Shown here: positions 59,749 to 64,000 of the stretch, one piece after another | How the letters are laid out: the number at the start of each line of letters is the position of its first letter | Numbering within the stretch: the first letter of the stretch is position 1 | Assembly: GCF_001429045.1 (NCBI RefSeq) | Contig: NZ_LMHY01000029.1 | Coordinates: forward strand, 87,917 to 151,916 | DNA length: 64,000 nucleotides | DNA from: Pseudomonas sp. Root71 | GTDB taxonomy: Bacteria; Pseudomonadota; Gammaproteobacteria; Pseudomonadales; Pseudomonadaceae | Reading direction: 5' to 3' | Notes under the pieces: generated by a model | The model's input: only the letters and a program-made list of their open reading frames with translations | What the model was told of the DNA's origin: nothing | Database searches by the model: none | Made by a program: the position numbers and the translations under genes

Positions 59749-62037
59749 ATGTTCAGCCCCAAAGCGTCGCCCAAAAGAACACCGCTTGCCCGCCTGGCCC
59801 TGGCCATCACCCTGAGCACCCTCGGCCTGCCTTTCTGGGCGAACACTGCCCAGGCCCACGGCGGTCAAGCAGAAATGGTGCCGCTGCAAGCGGGCCTTGA
59901 GGAGTTTGGCGCCACGGTGAAATGGGACGATTACGCCAATCTGTTCACCATTGCCAAGGACGGGGTCTACCTCAAGGTCAAGCCCGACAGCAAAGTGGCG
60001 ATGCTCAACGGCAAGCGTATCGAGCTGACGGTGCCGGTGGTGTTCAAGGACCATACGGCGTTCATGTCCAAGGACTTTATCAACCAGGTGTTCCAGTCCG
60101 GGCTGGACAAGACCTTCGTCGTCGAGACCCGCCCCAACCCGCTCAATCCCCTGAGTGCAGCCGAAATCAACACGGCCGTGGACATCGTCAGGAAATCGGA
60201 AAACTACAAGCCCGGTTTCCGCTTCACCGAAGTCTCGGTCAAGGAGCCGCCGAAGGATCAGGTGTGGAACTTCGTCTTCACCGGGCAGAACGTCGCCCAG
60301 GCGCGTGAGGCCTCAATCGTGGTGCTCGACGGCAAGCACGTGATCGAAGCCCTGGTCGACCTCGACAAGAAAGAACTCAAATCCTGGAAACCGATCGAGG
60401 GCGCCCACGGCATGGTGCTGCTGGACGATTTCGCAACGGTGCAAACCGCCGTCGAGACCAGCCCGGAATATGCACAGGCCCTGGCCAAGCGCGGCATCGA
60501 CGACGTGAAGAAGGTCGTAGCCACGCCGTTGACCGTCGGCTACTTCGACGGCAAGGACGGCCTGGCGCAGGACAAGCGCCTGCTGAAAATCGTCAGCTAC
60601 CTCAATACCGGTGACGGCAACTACTGGGCGCACCCGATCGAGGGCCTGGTGGCGATTGTCGACCTGGAACAGAAAAAGCTGATCAAGATCGAAGACGAAG
60701 CGCTCATTCCGGTGCCGATGAAACCCACGCCTTATGACGGGCGCGGACGCCAGGGCGTGGCAGTCAAACCGCTGGAAATCATCGAGCCCGAGGGCAAGAA
60801 CTACACCATCAGCGGCAACAGCATTCACTGGCAGAACTGGGACTTCCACGTTCGCCTCGATTCGCGGGTCGGCCCGATCCTGTCCACCGTCACCTACGAC
60901 GACAAGGGCAAGAAACGCAAGATCATGTACGAAGGTTCGCTGGGCGGCATGATCGTGCCTTACGGCGACCCGGACGTCGGCTGGTACTTCAAGGCCTACC
61001 TCGACTCCGGCGACTACGGCATGGGCACCCTGACGTCACCGATTGCCCGTGGCAAAGACGCGCCGCAAAACGCCGTGCTGCTGGACGCGACCATCGCCGA
61101 CTACACCGGCGCACCGACCGCGATCCCGCGCGCCATGGCGGTGTTCGAGCGCTACGCCGGCCCCGAATACAAACACCAGGAAATGGGCCAGCCCAACCTC
61201 AGCACCGAGCGCCGTGAACTGGTGGTGCGCTGGATCAGCACCGTGGGCAACTACGACTACATCTTCGACTGGGTGTTCCAGCAGAACGGCACTATCGGCA
61301 TCGACGCCGGCGCCACCGGCATCGAAGCGGTCAAGGGCGTGAAGTCCAAAACCATGCACGAAGACACCGCCAGGGAAGACACGCGCTACGGCACCCTGCT
61401 GGACCACAACATCGTCGGCACCACGCACCAGCACATCTACAACTTCCGCCTCGACATGGACGTGGACGGCGAGCAGAACTCACTGGTGGAAGTGAACCCG
61501 GTGGTGTTGCCGAACGACCGTGGCGGCCCGCGCACCAGCACCATGCAGACCGAAACCAAAGTCGTCACAACCGAGCAACAGGCGGCGCAGAAATTCGACC
61601 CGTCGACCGTGCGCCTGCTGACCAACTTCAGCAAGGAGAACAAGGTCGGCAACCCGGTTTCCTATCAGTTGATTCCGTATGCCGGCGGCACCCACCCCGT
61701 GGCCAAGGGTGCCAACTTCGGCAAGGACGAATGGCTCTACCACCGCCTCAGCTTCATGGACAAGCAGCTGTGGGTGACGCAATACAACCCGGAAGAAAAA
61801 TACCCGGAAGGCAAGTACCCGAACCGCTCGGACAAGGACTCGGGCCTGGGGCAGTTCACCCAGGACAACCACTCCATCGAGAACACCGACGATGTGGTCT
61901 GGCTGACCACCGGCACTACCCACATCGCCCGCGCCGAAGAGTGGCCGATCATGCCGACCGAGTGGGTGCATGTGCTGCTCAAGCCGTGGAACTTCTTCGA
62001 TGAAACGCCGACGTTGAACCTCAGCTCGCCGAAGTAA
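59749..62037 (+). CDS. tynA: Copper-containing primary amine oxidase
   Basis: A 762-residue periplasmic enzyme that oxidises primary amines such as tyramine or phenylethylamine to aldehydes, with ammonia and hydrogen peroxide. Signal peptide to about residue 35 (NTAQA-HGG). An N-terminal copper amine oxidase-like stalk domain (about 40-120) is present, as in E. coli TynA. The self-processing topaquinone Tyr502 is in VGNYDYIF; copper ligands His560 and His562 are in THQHIYNF, with the third His in the last 100 residues; the catalytic base is in YLDSGDYGMG. The linked aldehyde dehydrogenase is not in the window. Confidence 0.95.
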   Translation: MFSPKASPKRTPLARLALAITLSTLGLPFWANTAQAHGGQAEMVPLQAGLEEFGATVKWDDYANLFTIAKDGVYLKVKPDSKVAMLNGKRIELTVPVVFKDHTAFMSKDFINQVFQSGLDKTFVVETRPNPLNPLSAAEINTAVDIVRKSENYKPGFRFTEVSVKEPPKDQVWNFVFTGQNVAQAREASIVVLDGKHVIEALVDLDKKELKSWKPIEGAHGMVLLDDFATVQTAVETSPEYAQALAKRGIDDVKKVVATPLTVGYFDGKDGLAQDKRLLKIVSYLNTGDGNYWAHPIEGLVAIVDLEQKKLIKIEDEALIPVPMKPTPYDGRGRQGVAVKPLEIIEPEGKNYTISGNSIHWQNWDFHVRLDSRVGPILSTVTYDDKGKKRKIMYEGSLGGMIVPYGDPDVGWYFKAYLDSGDYGMGTLTSPIARGKDAPQNAVLLDATIADYTGAPTAIPRAMAVFERYAGPEYKHQEMGQPNLSTERRELVVRWISTVGNYDYIFDWVFQQNGTIGIDAGATGIEAVKGVKSKTMHEDTAREDTRYGTLLDHNIVGTTHQHIYNFRLDMDVDGEQNSLVEVNPVVLPNDRGGPRTSTMQTETKVVTTEQQAAQKFDPSTVRLLTNFSKENKVGNPVSYQLIPYAGGTHPVAKGANFGKDEWLYHRLSFMDKQLWVTQYNPEEKYPEGKYPNRSDKDSGLGQFTQDNHSIENTDDVVWLTTGTTHIARAEEWPIMPTEWVHVLLKPWNFFDETPTLNLSSPK

Positions 62038-62056
62038 ACAGGTCGTATGCAATACC

Positions 62057-62146
62057 TGTGGGAGCGAGCTTGCTCGCGAAGGCGGTGTATCAGATGACAA
62101 TGATGTCGACTGACACTCCGCTTTCGCGAGCAGGCTCGCTCCCACA
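62057..62146. repeat. Type A REP doublet (REPIN)
   Basis: Inward-facing units, TGTGGGAGCGAGCTTGCTCG at left, mirror at right; spacer end CTGACACTCCGCTTTCGCGA as in the element at 33062. Lies between the convergent amine oxidase and DUF6124-like genes. Confidence 0.93.
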
Positions 62147-62209
62147 AGGGTCCATCAGTATTCAGGCAATTCCATCAGTGTGTCCCGCAACATCCCGATC
62201 GCTGATCCT

Positions 62210-62557
62210 CTACCCAACCGCATCGATCCGGTCCAGCGCCCGGTTCACCGCCAACTCCCCCAACAGGATGACTTGCGCGATGCCCAGCAGGGTATTGCGA
62301 CTTGTCCCATCCGTTCGATCCGCCAGATCCATGGTCATGACATTGGCCGATGCCAGTGACTCGCAGGCATGGGCCAGCAGGGTTGCGGTATCGAGTTCCG
62401 GGTTGACGAAAAACATCGCGCACAGTTTGCGTGGAGTGGCTCGGATGTCGGCGGCTGAGGGGATGCGGTCGGCGGGTTCGTGGGGGGTGTTTGAGTCGAA
62501 TTCTACTGATGAGGATGTCGGACCGGTGTCCGGCGGATTCGGTGTGACCTTGAACAT
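62210..62557 (-). CDS. DUF6124-like protein
   Basis: A 115-residue protein starting MFKVTPNPPDTGPTSSSVEF and ending ELAVNRALDRIDAVG. The MFKVTPNPP start, an AMFFVNPELDTATLLAHACE stretch and the ASANVMTMDLAD helix match a small Pseudomonas family (DUF6124, recalled from memory) that often occurs in many copies per genome. No signal or membrane segment. ATG 62557 has GGAG 9 bases upstream. Function unknown. Confidence 0.82.
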   Translation of the reverse strand: MFKVTPNPPDTGPTSSSVEFDSNTPHEPADRIPSAADIRATPRKLCAMFFVNPELDTATLLAHACESLASANVMTMDLADRTDGTSRNTLLGIAQVILLGELAVNRALDRIDAVG

Positions 62558-63152
62558 GGGAATTTTCTCCAGTAAGGGCCACAACCATCTCGCGACTAAA
62601 CAAAAGGGTGGTGGCCGTGCGCAAGTTAGTCGACCGGTAAAGTTTCCCAAAACCCGGCGCGCCCGAAGACGCCATGCGCACAGCCACCATCAAGTGCAGG
62701 CGGATGCCTGACTGGATGACACTGGTACAACCGAGGAAAACTAGCCGGGCGACTAAACCCGATCACTGACAATCAGTGACGCGGAGCAAGTTACCGAGCG
62801 GTCCCAAAGCGCACAAGCCGGCGGATTCTGGGGTAACTGTAGGCAACGACGCAAGGCGCTGTGGCTTTCACGAAGTAACCTTGAGGGCTTTTAAACAAGC
62901 AGGCTTTGCGCTCTGCAGTAGCGTTCGATCCGAACGGTTCAACCCTGTCGAAAAGCAGCCGCTGCACCTGGCGCCGACAAAATCGCGAACGGTCCTACAG
63001 GTACGCAGCATCAACACTCGGATGCATCCTACGCGAGCGTCGGAACCTTCCTATATCAACCTTTTTTACCTTCCTGAAAGCTGTCGAGCGCTTGAACGCG
63101 GGCGGCAACGAAGCCTCCCCGCCTGCATCGATAGACTAGGGAGGTCTGCAAC
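62558..63152. other. Long gap before vgrG with a palindrome
   Basis: 595 bases without a supported gene. TCACTGA, CAA, TCAGTGA at 62763-62779 is a perfect palindrome; its role is unknown. An open frame on the plus strand (62776-63216) overlaps the vgrG start, has no ribosome site and odd composition, and is not called. The base composition from 62700 to 63130 is lower in GC than the flanking genes. The vgrG promoter should be here. Confidence 0.5.
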
Positions 63153-64000
63153 ATGCACCCCGTATTGCCCGTTTTCTTCGACCACAGCCGCCACACACTC
63201 TGGGTCCGAGAGGTAGACGCCCCCCTCGACGTCCTGGCCTTCCACGGCGAAGAACACCTCAGCCAACCCTTCAGCTACCACATCGAGTTCACCTCCAGCC
63301 AGCTCGACATCGACGCTGAACTCATGCTCGGCCAACCCGCCAGCTTCAGCCTGCACGCGCTACCGGAAAAGGTCTCGTCGCTGATCTTCGAGCCGTCCGA
63401 GGTCAAGCCGCTGCGCACCTTGCACGGGGTGATCGGAGGCTTCAAACGCCTGTCCGGTTCCGTCGACGAGGCGCGCTACGAAGTCACCCTGCAACCGCGT
63501 CTGGCGCTGCTCGCGCGGGGCCGGCAATACCGGATCTACCAGCACCGCTCGGTGCCGGAAATCGTCGAGCACATCCTGCGCGGCCGCCACGCTTTCAGGG
63601 GCCAGGACTTCCTCTTCCACCTGCACCGCGAATACCCCCGGCGCGAGCAGGTGATGCAATACGGCGAAAGCGATCTGGCCTTTATTGCCCGCCTGCTGGC
63701 CGAAGTCGGCATCTGGTACCGCTTCACCAGCGACGAACGCCTGAGTATCGACGTCGTCGAGTTCCACGACTCCCCGCGCGCCTACCAGTTCGACGTCGAG
63801 TTGCCGCTGCGGCCGCTCTCCGGGCTGAACAGCAGCGGTGTGGACAGCGTCTGGGCCCTGCAGTCGGAACACCAGGTGGTGGAGCAGCACGTGAACATCC
63901 GCGCCTACCACCACCGTGACGCCCGCGCGTACCTCGACGGCGACATCGACCAGACGCGCGGCGCCAAGGGCACCTACGGCGAGGCCTATCACTACGCCGA
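63153..64000 (+). CDS. vgrG: Type VI secretion VgrG/TssI spike protein, N-terminal part
   Basis: The window ends inside this gene; 282 codons are visible. The N-terminal gp27-like domain is clear: a beta-rich start (MHPVLPVFFDHSRHTLWVRE), FHGEEHLSQPFSYHIEFTS, then GVIGGFKRLSG and the YRIYQHRSVPEIVEHILRG segment followed by QYGESDLAFIARLLAEVGIW. VgrG trimers tip the T6SS tube and carry effectors; an effector/adaptor cluster may follow beyond 64000. ATG 63153 has AGGGAGGT 9 bases upstream. No other T6SS gene is in the window, so this may be an orphan vgrG island. Confidence 0.95.
   Translation, partial: MHPVLPVFFDHSRHTLWVREVDAPLDVLAFHGEEHLSQPFSYHIEFTSSQLDIDAELMLGQPASFSLHALPEKVSSLIFEPSEVKPLRTLHGVIGGFKRLSGSVDEARYEVTLQPRLALLARGRQYRIYQHRSVPEIVEHILRGRHAFRGQDFLFHLHREYPRREQVMQYGESDLAFIARLLAEVGIWYRFTSDERLSIDVVEFHDSPRAYQFDVELPLRPLSGLNSSGVDSVWALQSEHQVVEQHVNIRAYHHRDARAYLDGDIDQTRGAKGTYGEAYHYA

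Noticed and set aside
62776..63216. 146-residue plus-strand frame upstream of vgrG
   Set aside because: No ribosome site, irregular residue composition, and it overlaps the well-supported vgrG start in another frame.

Overview
The window reads as a chromosomal segment of a fluorescent-group Pseudomonas. The evidence is high-GC coding sequence with Pseudomonas-style codon choice, the REP/REPIN repeats typical of that group, small families known mainly from Pseudomonas (DUF6555-like and DUF6124-like), and a glucarate operon, FecIRA system, copper amine oxidase and type VI VgrG. No rRNA, tRNA, CRISPR array, insertion sequence or prophage was seen. Genes are dense on both strands.

Layout. 1-4036: a minus-strand acyl-CoA catabolic operon (two acyl-CoA dehydrogenases, an SDR, a MaoC hydratase, a thiolase cut by the window edge); its SDR resembles steroid C/D-ring enzymes. 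4209-8746: YceH-like protein, cupin plus shikimate-dehydrogenase-like pair, three small proteins, AI-2E-family permease. 8911-16061: tRNA hydroxylation protein TrhP, a divergent LysR/DMT exporter pair, then a GntR regulator facing an MFS transporter and glucarate dehydratase. 16192-21691: class C beta-lactamase and a BvgA/BvgS-like phosphorelay pair. 21696-31371: DUF4174, TauE/SafE, a lipoprotein, aldo/keto reductase, DUF1810, DNA polymerase II, CBS-domain protein, GST, a frameshifted repeat gene and a DUF1615 lipoprotein. 31509-38204: FAD monooxygenase, GST, histidine phosphatase, selD-selU, small proteins and a metallothionein too short for routine ORF calling. 38308-39054: a secreted cathepsin-L-like protein that has lost its catalytic residues. 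39209-49116: two chemoreceptors around an Na+/H+ antiporter-family permease, an MHS-type transporter with an unusual large loop, and a PepSY/response-regulator/kinase operon. 49424-55281: patatin, QueD, an internally deleted hydrolase, cytosine deaminase, a DapF-like protein lacking both catalytic cysteines, and an MFS protein. 55365-59516: fecI-fecR-fecA. 59749-64000: amine oxidase, a DUF6124-like protein and the start of vgrG.

The gaps carry three repeat types: type A REPs (core GTGGGAGCGGGCTTGCTCGC), type B (about 80-100 bp, ends TGTAGGAGCTGCCG) and type C (GGATCGGCGGTGCGGCGATCC). They lie mostly at gene ends; one type B copy sits inside the fec operon and one copy is an A/C chimera.

The least ordinary content is the catalytically dead papain-family protein at 38308-39054, the Cys-to-Ser DapF paralogue at 52972-53964, the four-repeat gene at 29984-30201 that needs a -1 frameshift, and the alpha/beta hydrolase at 51144-51500 missing its middle. 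All functional calls come from reading the sequence and from remembered family features; no database search was run.
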